Assembly (NCBI RefSeq): GCF_900128505.1
Contig: NZ_LT669941.1
Span: 3,556,806 to 3,620,805, forward strand
Direction: 5' to 3'
Source: Parabacteroides timonensis
GTDB taxonomy: Bacteria > Bacteroidota > Bacteroidia > Bacteroidales > Tannerellaceae
Length of the DNA: 64,000 nucleotides
This document shows positions 63,741 to 64,000 of the stretch, piece by piece. Position numbers and translations under genes: made by a program. The notes beneath the pieces were generated by a model. The model saw only the letters and a list, made by a program, of their open reading frames with translations, did no database searches and was not told where the DNA came from. Within the stretch, counting starts at the first letter, position 1. The number at the start of each line of letters is the position of its first letter.

Positions 63741-63995
63741 TCATCCTTCCAGCGGTTTCCTATAATTTGCTTCCAACACTTCGCGCAGTCCCGATTCCGG
63801 ATAAAGCACCTTTCCCGCCAGCAGGATAAAAGGCAATATCCTGTTGTTGCGGTATTCCTGCAAGGTGCGGCGGCTCACGCGGAGCAGTTCCGCCACATCC
63901 TTGTCCGTCAGGTATCGCTCCCCGTCCAATGGCGGACGGTAACTTTCCAAAAAATCGGAAAGCCATCCGGCTTCTTTCCGCATCTTTTGCAGCAA
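63741..63995 (-). CDS. Excisionase-type helix-turn-helix protein of the element (start uncertain)
   Basis: 84 residues as far as visible. YLTDKDVAELLRVSRRTLQE followed by a winged strand (ILPFILLAGKVLYPESGLRE) is the MerR-like excisionase fold (HTH_17). The frame is open to the window edge: starts at TTG 63993-63995 or ATG 63981-63983 are possible, and a start outside cannot be excluded. In CTnDOT-family elements such genes control excision. Confidence 0.75.
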   Translation of the reverse strand: MLQKMRKEAGWLSDFLESYRPPLDGERYLTDKDVAELLRVSRRTLQEYRNNRILPFILLAGKVLYPESGLREVLEANYRKPLEG

Positions 63996-64000
63996 TGCGG

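Larger units (their letters stand above)
61748..64000. mobile_element. Left end of a CTnDOT-family integrative conjugative element
   Basis: Integrase, an accessory DNA-binding-like ORF and a small helix-turn-helix gene stand in the order seen at CTnDOT-type element ends. From about 62040 the sequence is G+C-rich with different codon choice (for example GGC, CGC and CTG rich) than the preceding host genes. The element continues beyond the right edge; its other end, transfer and cargo genes are not visible. The boundary is approximate. Confidence 0.8.

Noticed and set aside
1..64000. CRISPR array, tRNA or rRNA genes
   Set aside because: No regularly spaced direct repeats with unique spacers and no tRNA cloverleaf or rRNA segments were noticed by eye; a covariance-model search would be decisive.

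Overview
The window looks like chromosome of a gut Bacteroidales, most likely a Parabacteroides (inference). Pointers are SusC/SusD/FecR/ECF-sigma polysaccharide genes, promoters of the Bacteroidetes type (TTG, 19 bases, TAnnTTTG), a long-form IspG, divided ChrA halves, and a large secreted glycoprotein-like gene behind an apparently invertible promoter, an arrangement reported for Parabacteroides distasonis. No tRNA, rRNA or CRISPR array was seen.

Layout. 1-11.9 kb (minus strand): a polysaccharide utilisation locus with an ECF sigma factor, its FecR anti-sigma, a SusC transporter carrying an STN signalling domain, SusD, a beta-helix protein, a GH50-like glycosidase and a DUF5107 protein cut by the window edge. 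12.3-15.5 kb: a 1048-residue secreted protein of unknown function. 15.5-25.6 kb: housekeeping and transport genes (ribF, an M20 deacylase, a flippase, a TGS/uridine-kinase-like protein, two tandem Na/Pi-PhoU transporters, an S41 protease lipoprotein).

25.7-28.1 kb: an accessory cluster (HU-like protein, small membrane proteins, M15 peptidase, DUF4248 protein) next to a decayed RhuM gene. 28.4-32.0 kb: a 1097-residue exported surface protein whose only visible promoter lies between 24-bp inverted repeats and points away from the gene, so the sequenced state is predicted OFF. 32.2-37.0 kb: an accessory module (PD-(D/E)xK-like nuclease, DUF4373 replication-like protein, DUF6633-like protein, three unknowns) laced with palindromic repeats that abut or replace gene ends.

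37.2-58.5 kb: regulators (HTH protein, PAS/GAF histidine kinase, RpoN) and core genes (gcvH, purE, ispG, dut, a TPR/DUF4292/EnvC-like envelope cluster), a RelE/ParE-type toxin-antitoxin pair, chromate transporter halves and an RND tripartite pump. 58.7-61.7 kb: a His-rich TonB-dependent uptake operon, probably for a metal. From about 61.75 kb an integrative element of the CTnDOT family begins, with an integrase matching IntDOT in length and in its unusual active site, and runs off the right edge.

The most notable signals are the promoter inversion switch at 31.8-32.0 kb, the repeat families that supply stop and start codons to neighbouring genes, three 22-bp-spaced palindromes upstream of the ECF sigma gene, and the ICE end.
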